From Microbacterium schleiferi (GTDB lineage: Bacteria > Actinomycetota > Actinomycetes > Actinomycetales > Microbacteriaceae): a stretch of DNA of 64,000 nt. Positions 11,081 through 20,463 of the stretch are shown piece by piece. Where the stretch lies: contig NZ_CP064760.1 in NCBI RefSeq assembly GCF_015565955.1, forward strand, positions 2,542,001-2,606,000, read 5' to 3'. A model generated the notes under the pieces. That model made no database searches and had not been told where the DNA came from. It saw only the letters and a program-made list of their open reading frames with translations. The position numbers were made by a program, and so were the translations under genes. Numbering within the stretch: the first letter of the stretch is position 1; the number at the start of each line of letters is the position of its first letter.

Positions 11081-12313
11081 TCAGCGCTGCGCAACGCCGA
11101 GAGTTTGCCGGGCGATCTCGAGTTCTTCATTCGTCGGCACCACGAGCACCGTCACGTCCGACGCATCGGTCGAGATGCGACGGATGCCACGTTCGCGCCG
11201 CTCATTGCGCTCGGGATCGATCTCGACCCCCGCAAAGCCGAGGGTCTCGAGGGCTGCCGCGCGAATCACGGGCGAATTCTCGCCGACACCGGCGGTGAAG
11301 GAGATGACGTCCACGCCGCCGAGCTGCGCGAGGTATGCCCCGGCATAGGTGCGCAGCCGGTGAATGTAGACATCGAACGCAAGCGTTGCCGCCTCATCGC
11401 CATCCTCGCGGCGCTGTTCGATGTCGCGCATATCGGAGGCTCCCGCGAGACCCAGCATTCCCGAGCGCTTGTTGAGCAGATCATCAAGATCGTCGATCGA
11501 GAGCCCCGCGCGCCGCGCGAGCTGAAACACGATGGCCGGGTCGACATCACCCGAACGGGTGCCCATGACAAGGCCCTCGAGGGGCGTGAGTCCCATGGAC
11601 GTGTCCACGGACCGACCACCCTCGATCGCCGCGGCGGAGGCGCCGTTTCCGAGGTGGAACACGATCTGTTTGAGCTCACCGAGCGGACGGCCCACGAAGG
11701 CGGCTGCCGCTTCGCTGACGAACTTGTGCGAGGTGCCGTGGAATCCGTACCGGCGCAGGCGGTGCTGTTCTGCAAGTTCCCTATCGATCGCGTAGGTGTA
11801 AGCAGCGGGGGCCAGCGTTTGGTGGAACGCGGTGTCGAAGACGGCAACGTGCGGAATCGTCTCGAACGCTTCCTGTGCGGCGCGGATGCCCTGCACGGCC
11901 CCCGGGTTGTGCAGGGGCGCGAGAAGCGACAGGTCCTCGATGTTGATGAGTACGAGCGGGGTGACCAGCGTCGGCTCGAAGAACCTCGCGCCACCGTGCA
12001 CGACACGGTGCCCCACGGCCACCGGCGGGTTGTTCTGCAGGGAAGGACCGTGTGCGGCGAAGGCGTCGAGCATCACCTGGAACCCGGCAGTGTGATCGGG
12101 AATCGGCAGGTCCCGCTCGGAGGTCGCGCTCACGAACGTCGGGGCGGGCTCATCCGGGGAGAACTCCGCTGCGGTGACGGTGTGACGAGAGTGGCCGCCC
12201 TCCTGGCCGATCCGTTCCACCAGACCCGACGCAAGCACCGCCTCATTGTCCATGTCGATCAACTGGTACTTGAACGACGAAGAGCCGCTGTTCACGACGA
12301 GGACAACGCTCAT
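11081..12313 (-). CDS. ackA: Acetate kinase
   Basis: Interconverts acetyl phosphate plus ADP and acetate plus ATP. 410 residues of the acetate/propionate kinase (ASKHA) family. Signature 1 VVNSGSSSFKYQL lies at 6-18. GFHGTSHKFVS carries the catalytic-region histidine, and FHLGNGAS and TAGVGENSP bind phosphate and nucleotide. The ATG at 12313 overlaps the pta stop (ATGA), so pta-ackA is one operon and together forms acetate with ATP gain or activates acetate. Confidence 0.97.
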   Translation of the reverse strand: MSVVLVVNSGSSSFKYQLIDMDNEAVLASGLVERIGQEGGHSRHTVTAAEFSPDEPAPTFVSATSERDLPIPDHTAGFQVMLDAFAAHGPSLQNNPPVAVGHRVVHGGARFFEPTLVTPLVLINIEDLSLLAPLHNPGAVQGIRAAQEAFETIPHVAVFDTAFHQTLAPAAYTYAIDRELAEQHRLRRYGFHGTSHKFVSEAAAAFVGRPLGELKQIVFHLGNGASAAAIEGGRSVDTSMGLTPLEGLVMGTRSGDVDPAIVFQLARRAGLSIDDLDDLLNKRSGMLGLAGASDMRDIEQRREDGDEAATLAFDVYIHRLRTYAGAYLAQLGGVDVISFTAGVGENSPVIRAAALETLGFAGVEIDPERNERRERGIRRISTDASDVTVLVVPTNEELEIARQTLGVAQR

Positions 12314-14493
12314 GCGGTGGTCCCTTCCTGTTCGCTGGATGCCGGAGCTGCGAGGTCCGCGTCAGCCTGGGCCTGAATCGCGGTGATCGCGATGGTGTTG
12401 ACGATGTCGTCGACGAGCGCGCCGCGCGACAGGTCGTTGATGGGCTTGTTGAGCCCCTGCAACACCGGCCCGATCGCGACGGCGCCCGCCGAGCGTTGCA
12501 CTGCCTTGTAGGTGTTGTTGCCGGTGTTGAGGTCGGGAAAGACGAACACTGTTGCTCGCCCGGCGACGCGCGAACCGGGCATCTTCGCCGCGGCAACTGC
12601 CGCATCCGCTGCAGCGTCGTACTGGATGGGGCCTTCCACGAGCAGTTCAGGCGCCCGGTCGCGAACGAACGCCGTGGCAGCGCGCACCTTCTCGACATCC
12701 GCCCCCGAGCCCGACTCCCCGGTGGAGTACGACAGCATCGCGACACGGGGGTCGATGCCGAACTGGGCAGCAGTCGCTGCGGAAGAGACGGCGATGTCGG
12801 CGAGTTGCTCGGCTGTCGGATCGGGGATCACGGCGCAGTCGCCGTAGACGAGCACCCGGTCGGCGAGCGCCATAAGGAACACGCTCGAAACGACAGAGAC
12901 CCCCGGCTTGGTCTTGATGATCTCGAACGCCGGACGGATGGTGTGCGCTGTCGTGTGAGCTGCGCCCGAGACCATGCCGTCAGCCAACCCGAGGTGGACC
13001 ATCAGGGTTCCGAAGTACGACACGTCCGTGACCGTGTCGGCTGCCTGATCGAGTGAGATCCCCTTGTGGGCCCGCAGGCGCGCGTATTCCTGCGCGAACT
13101 GCTCGACGTAGGTGGGATCGAAGGGGCTGATGATCTGCGCGGCTGACACGTCGACGCCGAGCTCGGCAGCTCGGGTGCGGATCTCACCCTCGTCGCCGAG
13201 GATCACGAGGTCGGCGATGCCGCGAGCCAGAACTGTCGCGGCGGCCCGGATGACGCGATCGTCGCTGCCCTCGGGAAGCACGATCCGCCGCCGATCCGAG
13301 CGCGAGCGCTCCACCAGCTGGTACTCGAACATCAGCGGGGTGACGACCGTCGAGCGGGCGAGACCGAGAGACCTGCTCAGCATCGCGGTATCGACGTACT
13401 GCTCGAACATCGCCAGCGCGGTGTCGTAGCGCCGCTGGGATGCCGCAGCGAAGCGCCCCCGTGTGTTGATCACTTTAACGGCGGTCTCGAAGGTGCCCTC
13501 GTCGGTCGCGATGATCGGCAGGTTGGAGGCAACGCCGTCCATGAGCCTGTCGATCTGCTCGGGCAGCGGGAACGGTCCGTTGAGCAGGATGCCCGAAATT
13601 GACGGGAACGTGCCCGAGGTGTGAGCGAGCAGCGTCGCCAAGAGAACCTCGGTGCGGTCGGCGGGGATCATCACGATGGCGCTCTCGCTCAGCCGCGGCA
13701 AGACGTTGACCATCGACATCCCCGCGATCACGACACCCAAGACCTCGCGCGAGAGGAGTTCCTCATCGCCCTTGATCAGCGTGCCGTCGATCGCCGCCAT
13801 GACCTCGCGCATCGTGGGGGCCACGAGGAACGTGTCTTCGGGAATGGCCCACACCGGGACGACCCCGTCGGACGTCACATGCTCGGGCTCACGCGCGTGG
13901 TCGATGACCCCGCGCACCGCCGCGGTGACGTCGTCGACGCGCTCCGGTTCGGCGCGATTGACGATCACCGCCAGCAGCCCTGCCCGCCCGTGCGCGAGCT
14001 CCGCCAGCGCGAGCGCGGTGATCTGCCCGATTTCCTCGGGGGTGCGCGCGGGCGAGGATCCGAGCTTCTCCGCCTCGCCGGATCGCCCGCTCATCACGAG
14101 CAGGACGGGCGCGCCGAGGTTCGCCGCGATCCGGGCGTTGTACCCGAGCTCTGCGGGAGAGCCGACATCCGTGTAGTCGCTTCCAATGATCACGACGGCA
14201 TCGCACTGCGCTTCGACGGCCTTGTACCGCTCCACGATCGTGCCGAGGGCCGCGTCGGGATCCGCACGCACCTCGTCGTAGGTCACCCCGATGCAGTCCT
14301 CGTACGGGAGGTCGACACCATCGTGCGCGAGAAGCATCTCGAGGACGTAGTCGGGTTCGACCGTCGAGCGGGCGATCGCTCGGAAGACACCAACGCGCGG
14401 TGTGGCGTGGCTCAGTGCATCGAGCACGCCGAGAGCGATGGTGGACTTGCCGGAGTGACCTTCTGCTGAGGTGATGAAGATGCTCTGCGCCAC
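12310..14493 (-). CDS. pta: Phosphate acetyltransferase
   Basis: Transfers acetyl between CoA and phosphate. 727 residues, the long form. A P-loop-like N-terminal domain (SAEGHSGKSTIALG), a DRTGG-type middle domain, and the C-terminal PTA catalytic domain from about residue 390 (RRRIVLPEGSDDRVIRAA; YSTGESGSGADVEKV; FPDLNTGNNTYKAVQR). The start is the GTG at 14493 with no Shine-Dalgarno. TAGGCT ends 6 nt upstream, so the mRNA is probably leaderless. The upstream neighbour on the same strand is the SRP RNA gene. It is translationally coupled to ackA. Confidence 0.96.
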   Translation of the reverse strand: MAQSIFITSAEGHSGKSTIALGVLDALSHATPRVGVFRAIARSTVEPDYVLEMLLAHDGVDLPYEDCIGVTYDEVRADPDAALGTIVERYKAVEAQCDAVVIIGSDYTDVGSPAELGYNARIAANLGAPVLLVMSGRSGEAEKLGSSPARTPEEIGQITALALAELAHGRAGLLAVIVNRAEPERVDDVTAAVRGVIDHAREPEHVTSDGVVPVWAIPEDTFLVAPTMREVMAAIDGTLIKGDEELLSREVLGVVIAGMSMVNVLPRLSESAIVMIPADRTEVLLATLLAHTSGTFPSISGILLNGPFPLPEQIDRLMDGVASNLPIIATDEGTFETAVKVINTRGRFAAASQRRYDTALAMFEQYVDTAMLSRSLGLARSTVVTPLMFEYQLVERSRSDRRRIVLPEGSDDRVIRAAATVLARGIADLVILGDEGEIRTRAAELGVDVSAAQIISPFDPTYVEQFAQEYARLRAHKGISLDQAADTVTDVSYFGTLMVHLGLADGMVSGAAHTTAHTIRPAFEIIKTKPGVSVVSSVFLMALADRVLVYGDCAVIPDPTAEQLADIAVSSAATAAQFGIDPRVAMLSYSTGESGSGADVEKVRAATAFVRDRAPELLVEGPIQYDAAADAAVAAAKMPGSRVAGRATVFVFPDLNTGNNTYKAVQRSAGAVAIGPVLQGLNKPINDLSRGALVDDIVNTIAITAIQAQADADLAAPASSEQEGTTA

Positions 14494-14499
14494 GACTTC

Positions 14500-14505
14500 A
14501 GCCTA
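14500..14505 (-). promoter_or_regulatory. -10 box of leaderless pta promoter
   Basis: TAGGCT on the minus strand, then 6 nt, then the GTG start of pta. It has the same geometry as the dnaX promoter and places the transcription start at the G of GTG. Confidence 0.55.
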
Positions 14506-14601
14506 GGCGCGTCCGCCGGGACCCCGCAGGGCACATCCCGGGGAAAACCCGTGGGCCCGGGGATGGTCGTGCCGCCGTCTCGCTGCGGTCGCGTGGGCAT
14601 G

Positions 14602-14699
14602 AAAAGACTCTCCGCGCACCCGGCAGAGCCTGGTTACCCTTGCTACGTTTCCGTCCTGGGGGAGTTGGCCTGGATGCCGCCGCGCGGAGAGCTGCCCCC
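14602..14699 (-). ncRNA. ffs: Signal recognition particle RNA, small (4.5S) type
   Basis: RNA component of the bacterial SRP, which binds Ffh and targets nascent membrane proteins. The minus strand carries the conserved SRP helix-8 core, with CAGGACGGAAACGTAGCAAGG including the GGAA loop. The ends pair as CTCTCCGCGC (14682-14691 as read on plus) with GCGCGGAGAG (14608-14617), followed by TCTTTTC as a termination signal. The length is about 97 nt and exact ends are estimated. A TAGACT -10 box lies at 14700-14705. The gene fills most of the 345-bp space between pta and the MoxR gene; the rest (14706-14838) holds only promoter-like sequence for the divergent genes. Confidence 0.85.
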
Positions 14700-14838
14700 A
14701 GTCTACCCATTCGCCCGGCGGGGATTCGCGGCTTCCTCCCAGAGCCGCACCCACTCGGCCAAGGTTACGATTGTGCAACGACCGACGATGCGCCGTGTAT
14801 CCGACGAGGCGGCGCGCGCACAGGCGGAGGGGGTCGGC

Positions 14839-15864
14839 ATGACCGAGAGCGTCATCAGCGAGGACCGGGCTACCGCACAGGCCCCACACGCACCAACACC
14901 TCTGGCTGTGGAGCGCTTCGCCGAGATCACCGACGCGGTTCTGGGCGCGATCACCTCCGTCATCGATGGCAAGCCCGACGCGGCACGCAGTGCACTCATC
15001 TGCCTCCTGGCAGAGGGGCACCTCCTCATCGAAGACGTCCCCGGCGTCGGAAAGACGATGCTCGCGCGGGCCCTCGCAGCATCCATCGACGCCGCGGTGC
15101 GCCGCATCCAATTCACCCCCGACCTCCTTCCCGGCGACGTCACCGGTGTCTCGGCGTTCAACCCCGTCGAGCGCGAATTCGAGTTCAAGCCCGGCGCCGT
15201 CTTCGCGAACATCGTCATCGCCGACGAGATCAACCGCTCCTCCCCCAAGACCCAGTCCGCGCTGCTGGAGGCGATGGAAGAGCGGCAGGTGACCGTCGAC
15301 GGGCACACGCACCTCGTCCCGCATCCGTTCTTGGTCGTGGCAACCCAGAACCCGTTGGAGATGGAGGGGACCTACGCGCTGCCGGAAGCCCAGCGCGACA
15401 GGTTCACGATGAGAATCTCGATGGGCTATCCGGATGCGCGCGCCGAGACACTGATGCTTCGCCAGCGCGAGACGGTCAACCCGCTCGAGTCGGTGCGACC
15501 AGTGGTCACCACCCACGAGGTGGCCGATCTGATCGTGACGGCTCGACACGTCCACGTGGCGCCGGCGATCGAGGAGTACACGGTCTCTCTTGCCCAGGCG
15601 ACCCGCAGCCACTCCGACCTGAAGCTCGGCGCAAGCCCGCGAGCGACACTGCAATTGGTGCGTGCCGCCAAGGTCGCGGCAGCTCTGGAGGGGCGCTCCT
15701 TCGTCATTCCCGATGACATCACCGGACTCTTGCACCCCGTGTTCGCCCATCGCCTGATCGCGACCCGGGCGGCAGGCGGCGCCCATCACGGCGAGGCAGC
15801 CGTGGCAGCCGCCCTCGACCAGATAGCGGCCAACGCCCGGGTCCCCCTCGCCTCCCGGCGGTGA
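14839..15864 (+). CDS. MoxR family AAA+ ATPase
   Basis: MoxR ATPases act as chaperone-like motors for the maturation of partner complexes and are nearly always encoded with DUF58 and transglutaminase proteins, as here. 341 residues. Walker A PGVGKT at 68-73, Walker B IVIADEINR at 125-133, the sensor in VVATQNPLEMEGTY, and an AAA lid domain at the C-terminus. The ATG at 14839 has GGAGGGGG 5 nt upstream. In-frame codons further upstream run through the SRP RNA gene and are rejected. The DUF58 gene begins 1 nt after its stop. Confidence 0.92.
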   Translation: MTESVISEDRATAQAPHAPTPLAVERFAEITDAVLGAITSVIDGKPDAARSALICLLAEGHLLIEDVPGVGKTMLARALAASIDAAVRRIQFTPDLLPGDVTGVSAFNPVEREFEFKPGAVFANIVIADEINRSSPKTQSALLEAMEERQVTVDGHTHLVPHPFLVVATQNPLEMEGTYALPEAQRDRFTMRISMGYPDARAETLMLRQRETVNPLESVRPVVTTHEVADLIVTARHVHVAPAIEEYTVSLAQATRSHSDLKLGASPRATLQLVRAAKVAAALEGRSFVIPDDITGLLHPVFAHRLIATRAAGGAHHGEAAVAAALDQIAANARVPLASRR

Positions 15865-15865
15865 C

Positions 15866-17086
15866 ATGCGCAGGTGGCCATTCACGCTTCGGGGCACCGG
15901 CGCCCTGACGCTCGCCATCGCCTCGTTCGTGATCGCGGGCGAGACGGGAGTCGTCGAGCTGATGTTCTTCGGCGTCCTCATGGCGGTCCTGGTCGCCGCC
16001 AGTCTCGCGTCGCTGTGGTTCCGCGGGGCGCCGACCGCGACGCCGCGAAGAGTCGTGCCCGACGTCTCGACAGCGGGCAAACCCACGACAGTGACAGTCA
16101 CGCTGCGACCGCCGTCGCGGATGCTGGGCAGGTCGGGACAGTGGCGCGAGGACGCCGACGCGGTGTTCATCGGCGAACTCGAGGGCGACCTGTCCTGGAA
16201 CGGCGCTGATCGTGCCGCGACGGTCACCTACAGCGTGATACCCAGCACACGGGGCATCTACTCCCTGGGTCCGTTGCGGGTCGTCACCGAGGACCCGTTC
16301 GGACTTGCCCGTCGCGCGGTCCGCGTGCTCGATGCGGTCCCGGTGCGGGTCGCGCCTGCGCAGGTCGAGGTTCCGGCACTGCGGGCGATGACCGCGACCG
16401 CCGGCGGCGCGATCCACGCCACCCACACGCAGCGGGGGCACGGCGTCGACAATCTGCTGGCCCGCCCGTACCAGGCCGGAGACTCGATGCGCCGCATCCA
16501 TTGGCGTGCTTCTGCTCATCATGACGGGCTCATGGTTCGCCAGGAAGAGAACGAAGCGGCCCCGGATGCCGTCGTCGTCATCGACCTGGACCAGGCACGC
16601 TGGGGCGAGGGAGCCGCGACGGCGCCCGGGCAGGACCCCGCCTTCGAGGCAGCCGTCGCGACCACCGTCTCGGCTGTCGCGCAGCTTTCGCACGACGGCT
16701 ATACGGTCAGCGTGCTCGATAGCGACGGCACACCCCTGCACGAGCCGATTGAGCCGGGCGAGAGAGCGCTCCTGGATGCGTTCGCCGCGCACTGCGCCAC
16801 GATCGTCGCGGGGGCTGGGCACAGCATCCATGACCTGCCGCGCGCTTTCGCTCGTGTCGGAAGCGGTCCGATCGTGATGATCACCGGCACCGTGTCGGAG
16901 GCCGACGTCGCTGCTCTCGCTCCCCTCGGCGCGCACACGACGCTGCCGGTTCTGCTGGCCACGGATGCCAGCCCGGAAGCCTTCGATCGGGCGGCGGAGT
17001 TGGGGTGGCGTGTTCAGGCCGTCCGCGTCGGACCGGAGATGCCCGGCTGGTGGGACGATGCGCGCGATCAGGGTGTCGCGCGATGA
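15866..17086 (+). CDS. DUF58 domain-containing membrane-anchored protein
   Basis: 406 residues. Two N-terminal membrane segments (about residues 9-50) are followed by a soluble region. The DUF58 signature is in PYQAGDSMRRIHWRASAHHD, and a von Willebrand A-like C-terminal half begins at VVVIDLD. It is probably the substrate or partner of the MoxR ATPase. Its ATGA overlap with the transglutaminase gene and 1-nt gap after moxR show one operon. The biochemical role is not established for the family. Confidence 0.88.
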   Translation: MRRWPFTLRGTGALTLAIASFVIAGETGVVELMFFGVLMAVLVAASLASLWFRGAPTATPRRVVPDVSTAGKPTTVTVTLRPPSRMLGRSGQWREDADAVFIGELEGDLSWNGADRAATVTYSVIPSTRGIYSLGPLRVVTEDPFGLARRAVRVLDAVPVRVAPAQVEVPALRAMTATAGGAIHATHTQRGHGVDNLLARPYQAGDSMRRIHWRASAHHDGLMVRQEENEAAPDAVVVIDLDQARWGEGAATAPGQDPAFEAAVATTVSAVAQLSHDGYTVSVLDSDGTPLHEPIEPGERALLDAFAAHCATIVAGAGHSIHDLPRAFARVGSGPIVMITGTVSEADVAALAPLGAHTTLPVLLATDASPEAFDRAAELGWRVQAVRVGPEMPGWWDDARDQGVAR

Positions 17087-19395
17087 GCTGGTCGACGCGA
17101 GGGCGGGCTGCCCAGAGAACCCGTCGCCGAGGAGCGCGAAGCGGACGCGCCGATGCGCTACTGACCGTCGGCGTCATGATCGGAATCATCGCGGCGCTTC
17201 TGCCGGTCACGCGCGTCGTTTCGCCCGGCGCGTGGGTCTGGGGCACGCTCGGGCTGTCGGCGGCAATCATGGTGACAGGATTCCTGCTGCGCCGCACCCG
17301 GATGTCGGCCATCGGCATCAGTGCCATCGAGCTGGCGCTCACGGTCGGTGTGGTCACTGTCGTGTTCTTGCGCGACACCGCACTGTGGGGAGTCCTCCCG
17401 GTCTTTGCGAGCGTCGATCAGGCAGCGAACCTGGTCGTCACAGCATCCGAGGAGATCTTTTACAGCGCGGCCCCCATGGTGCCCACCCCGGCGTTGAGTT
17501 TCATGATCGTGGGAGCGGCGGGTCTGTTCACGATTGCCGTTGACCACATCGCGCTCACAGCACGGATGCCGCTGCTGGCCGGTGTTGCCCTCTTCACCGT
17601 GTCGCTCATTCCCGCGCTTGCCGTTCCCAGTGCCGTCAATCTGTGGTCATTCGGGCTGCTCGCGGCGGCGATCCTGTTGTTGCTTCGCGCCGAAACCCGG
17701 GGCCGGGAGCCGCGGGTCGGGCGAGCCAGCGGCGCCTCCGCCGTCGCTGCGGGGATCGGCGCGCTCGCGCTGATTGCGACCCTGATCATCACACCCTCGC
17801 TCCCCCAACCGGCGCCTCGGGTCGCCTCGGGAAGCGGCACCGCGGGGATCGATGCGTCGCTGTCGCTCGGTCAGGATCTGCGCCGCCCCGAGCAGATCGA
17901 GGTGCTGCGGATGCGCTCGAGCGCGCCCCTGCCCCCGTACCTGCGGGTCGCGACCCTCAGCGAGTTCACGGGCGCCGTGTGGCAACCCGATCGCACGTGG
18001 GCACTCCCGCTGGACAGCGGCGGGGTGTTCGGCGATGTCGAGACAACTCCGGGTATCGAGGTGGCCGACTATCTCACCACGGTGGAGATCACCGACCTCT
18101 CGTCATCCTGGCTGCCCGTGCCTTTCCCGGCTGTGGGAGTGGACGGCCTGTCGGGATCGTGGAACGCGATGCCGTTGAACCGGACGGTCGTGGGTGAGAA
18201 CGGCGCGACGCAGGGACAGTCGTACGTCGTTGAGACCAGCGTCCCCGAGCCGACGCTCGACCAGATCCGTGGCGCGGATGCCAACCCCAACCGGGTCCGG
18301 GACACGGCATCCGCCCTGCCCGAGAATCTGCCCGAGATCATCGCCAGCACTGCCGAAGAGATCACGGCAGGAACCACGAACGACTATGACGCGCTCATCG
18401 CCCTGCAGTCCTGGTTCCGAGGATCGGACTTCCGCTACTCCCTGGACGCTCCCGTCGAGCAGGGGTTCGACGGCTCGGGCGCGGATGCTGTCGCCGCCTT
18501 CCTCGAGGTGAAGTCCGGGTACTGCGTGCACTATGCCTCGGCGTTCGCGCTGATGGCGCGGACTCTCGACATGCCCTCCCGGATCGTGGTGGGCTACCTG
18601 CCGGGCGTGAACACCAGCACCGTCGTCGAGGGGCAGACCGTGCGCTCGGTGCTCAGCGGTCAGCTTCACGCGTGGCCCGAGGTGTACTTCGACGGGATCG
18701 GTTGGGTGGCGTTCGAACCCACCAACAGTCTCGGCACTGCCACGCGATTCGGCTCGGCCACGGATACGGCAGAGAATGACGCGACTGATCCCACCCCGAC
18801 CGCCACGTCTGCTCCCTCGGCGACGCCGCAGCCCACGCGGTCGGCGCCTACCGACAATCTCGACACCTCGGATGCCTCGGCGGCCCTCCCCGCGCAGCGC
18901 AACCTCGTCGCGCTCGGGTGGGGAGCCGTCGCGGTGGGGCTGCTCGCTCTGCTGGCGGCGCCCGGTATCGTCGCGGAGCTGCGGCGTCGGCGGCTTCTCG
19001 CGGCGGCGGCAGCAGGCGATTCGGTCGCGGCGTGGACCGTCGTTCGCGACACGGCGGTCGATCTCGGCATCCGTGTCTCGGGGAGTGACACGCCACGCAT
19101 GCTCGGCGAGCGGCTGGTCCGGGAACACGATGTCGACGCGGACGCGATGAATCTCGTGGTGTCGGCGATCGAACGTGCCTCGTATGCTCCCGCGGGGGTC
19201 GGCGTGGTGGCTCGCACGTCGGAGACAGCGGTCGGTACCGCTGCTGACCCTGCCGGGTCAGAGTCTCGCGAGCTCGCTACCGCGGCCCGCGACACCCGAA
19301 CTCAGCTGATGCTCGCAGCGACGCCGGGACGCCGCTCGCTCGCCCTGATTGCGCCCCGTTCGCTGGTGTTCGGCCTCGTCGTCAGACAGAGATAG
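17083..19395 (+). CDS. TgpA-type transglutaminase-like membrane protein (DUF3488 + transglutaminase core)
   Basis: 770 residues. About six N-terminal membrane helices (residues 25-240), an extracytoplasmic region, then a transglutaminase-like core with C481 in SGYCVHYASA and H529 in LHAWPEVYFDG. A Thr/Pro-rich linker, one more membrane helix (about 605-630) and a cytoplasmic tail with a DUF4129-like region follow. The third catalytic acid is probably in AFEPTN, which has E where D is usual. The ATG at 17083 overlaps the DUF58 stop. It is the last gene of the MoxR-DUF58-TgpA operon, which probably remodels extracytoplasmic proteins or the envelope; the substrate is unknown. Confidence 0.88.
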   Translation: MSWSTRGRAAQRTRRRGARSGRADALLTVGVMIGIIAALLPVTRVVSPGAWVWGTLGLSAAIMVTGFLLRRTRMSAIGISAIELALTVGVVTVVFLRDTALWGVLPVFASVDQAANLVVTASEEIFYSAAPMVPTPALSFMIVGAAGLFTIAVDHIALTARMPLLAGVALFTVSLIPALAVPSAVNLWSFGLLAAAILLLLRAETRGREPRVGRASGASAVAAGIGALALIATLIITPSLPQPAPRVASGSGTAGIDASLSLGQDLRRPEQIEVLRMRSSAPLPPYLRVATLSEFTGAVWQPDRTWALPLDSGGVFGDVETTPGIEVADYLTTVEITDLSSSWLPVPFPAVGVDGLSGSWNAMPLNRTVVGENGATQGQSYVVETSVPEPTLDQIRGADANPNRVRDTASALPENLPEIIASTAEEITAGTTNDYDALIALQSWFRGSDFRYSLDAPVEQGFDGSGADAVAAFLEVKSGYCVHYASAFALMARTLDMPSRIVVGYLPGVNTSTVVEGQTVRSVLSGQLHAWPEVYFDGIGWVAFEPTNSLGTATRFGSATDTAENDATDPTPTATSAPSATPQPTRSAPTDNLDTSDASAALPAQRNLVALGWGAVAVGLLALLAAPGIVAELRRRRLLAAAAAGDSVAAWTVVRDTAVDLGIRVSGSDTPRMLGERLVREHDVDADAMNLVVSAIERASYAPAGVGVVARTSETAVGTAADPAGSESRELATAARDTRTQLMLAATPGRRSLALIAPRSLVFGLVVRQR

Positions 19396-19431
19396 CGAAC
19401 GCGGCGCCACGGCGGCCGAGGGAACCCTACG

Positions 19432-19482
19432 AAAAGGTCCTGAGCCGCGGCCCGCCCGTAGGCGGTGTCGCGACTCAGGACC
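19432..19482 (-). terminator. Intrinsic terminator after tRNA-Ser
   Basis: On the minus strand a 9-bp stem (GGTCCTGAG with CTCAGGACC, 19474-19482 and 19436-19444) encloses a GC-rich loop and is followed by TTTTC. It starts 1 nt after the tRNA CCA end. Confidence 0.85.
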
Positions 19483-19483
19483 A

Positions 19484-19573
19484 TGGCGGTGACGGTGGGA
19501 TTTGAACCCACGGTGCGCTTGCACGCACACACGACTTCCAATCGTGCTCCTTAGGCCGCTCAGACACGTCACC
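19484..19573 (-). tRNA. tRNA-Ser (anticodon GGA)
   Basis: 90 nt including an encoded CCA (19484-19486). The acceptor ends GGTGACG/CGTCACC pair. The anticodon stem-loop CACGA-TTGGAAG-TCGTG places GGA at 19537-19539, reading UCC and UCU codons. A long variable arm typical of tRNA-Ser is present, and the T arm contains GGTTCAAATCC. A -10-like TACGAT lies at 19588-19593 on the same strand. No sign of an integrated element using its 3' end. Confidence 0.96.
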
Positions 19574-19698
19574 AGAACAGCCTGTCCATCGTACCCGATG
19601 CCCTTCTCCCGCCCAGACCAGCACAGACGCGAGGGACGTGTAACGGTTCGCCCCTCCGCGGACATGAACGACGTGTTGGGACCAAGATAGGAGCACCG

Positions 19699-20463
19699 AT
19701 GAAGACCGTGTCCGAAACCGACCTTCTCGACGCCTTGCGCGCAGCGGACCCTGCGGCACAGGTCACGCTGACAGGCGCCGATGCGACAGCAGCCGTTCAC
19801 CGGTCCCGCCCAGGGCGGCCGGAACGTCGCCGACGGCTGATCTGGGCGACGGCCCTCGCCGCCGTCGCCGTCGTCGGGATTCCCGTTGGAGCGGTCGCTA
19901 TGGGGCTATCCGCGCGTACTGGCTGGTTTGGATCGCCCAATCCCGGCGATGACCGCGGGACCGTCGTAAGCACTGAGTCTGACGACACGGAGTGGCTCGA
20001 CCTGGGCGCCGACGACCTCCCAGACGTCGTCGCCTCGCTCTATCCCGCGTGGCTACCACTCGCGCCCGGCGTCAGCGCGGACGCGCTCACTGCTCGCGTT
20101 ACCGACACCATGGCGCAACAAAATGCACTCGCTCAAGAGACCCTGGTCCGCCGCACCTACGAATACCTGGCCTACCGGGACTGGATCGGAGCGTGGATCA
20201 CCGCTTACGACACCGGAGACACCGCGGGACAGGCCAAGGCTGCCGCCGTCCTCACAGATGCCGCCGGCTGGCCCGCGATGGTCGAGACCGACGGCGGCGG
20301 CGTCACTGACATCATGCGGGCCTTCGCGGAGCGGATCGCCGCGGGAGACGCCGAAGCCGCGCAGGCTCTCGCCCAGATCGAGAACGCTCCCGGATGGGAC
20401 GGCAACGACCGCTCCGCGCTCGGGGATGAGATCTACAACACCGTCCTCGGAGAGAACAAGTGA
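19699..20463 (+). CDS. Single-span membrane protein paired with an ECF sigma factor (putative anti-sigma)
   Basis: 254 residues, no family recognised with certainty. A short N-terminal cytoplasmic part (SETDLLDALRAADPA) precedes one hydrophobic helix (about residues 48-70) after an Arg-rich stretch. A polar, Asp/Ala-rich outer domain with no cysteines follows. AGGAG lies 5 nt before the ATG. The next gene, an ECF sigma factor, starts in a GTGA overlap, so the two are made together. Topology and coupling fit an anti-sigma factor or sensory partner, but no ASD/zinc motif is seen. The upstream 125 bp holds GTAACG at 19640-19645, a possible ECF-type -35 element. Confidence 0.7.
   Translation: MKTVSETDLLDALRAADPAAQVTLTGADATAAVHRSRPGRPERRRRLIWATALAAVAVVGIPVGAVAMGLSARTGWFGSPNPGDDRGTVVSTESDDTEWLDLGADDLPDVVASLYPAWLPLAPGVSADALTARVTDTMAQQNALAQETLVRRTYEYLAYRDWIGAWITAYDTGDTAGQAKAAAVLTDAAGWPAMVETDGGGVTDIMRAFAERIAAGDAEAAQALAQIENAPGWDGNDRSALGDEIYNTVLGENK

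Noticed and set aside
14551..14838. Possible N-terminal extension of the MoxR ATPase
   Set aside because: It would run through the SRP RNA gene; the ATG at 14839 has a strong Shine-Dalgarno and matches the family start.
14503..16227. 574-codon open frame on the minus strand opposite MoxR and DUF58
   Set aside because: It overlaps the SRP RNA and two clear plus-strand genes; the translated sequence has no recognisable domain.
19484..19573. tRNA-Ser as an integration site of a mobile element
   Set aside because: No duplicated tRNA 3' end, integrase or composition change is seen on either side.
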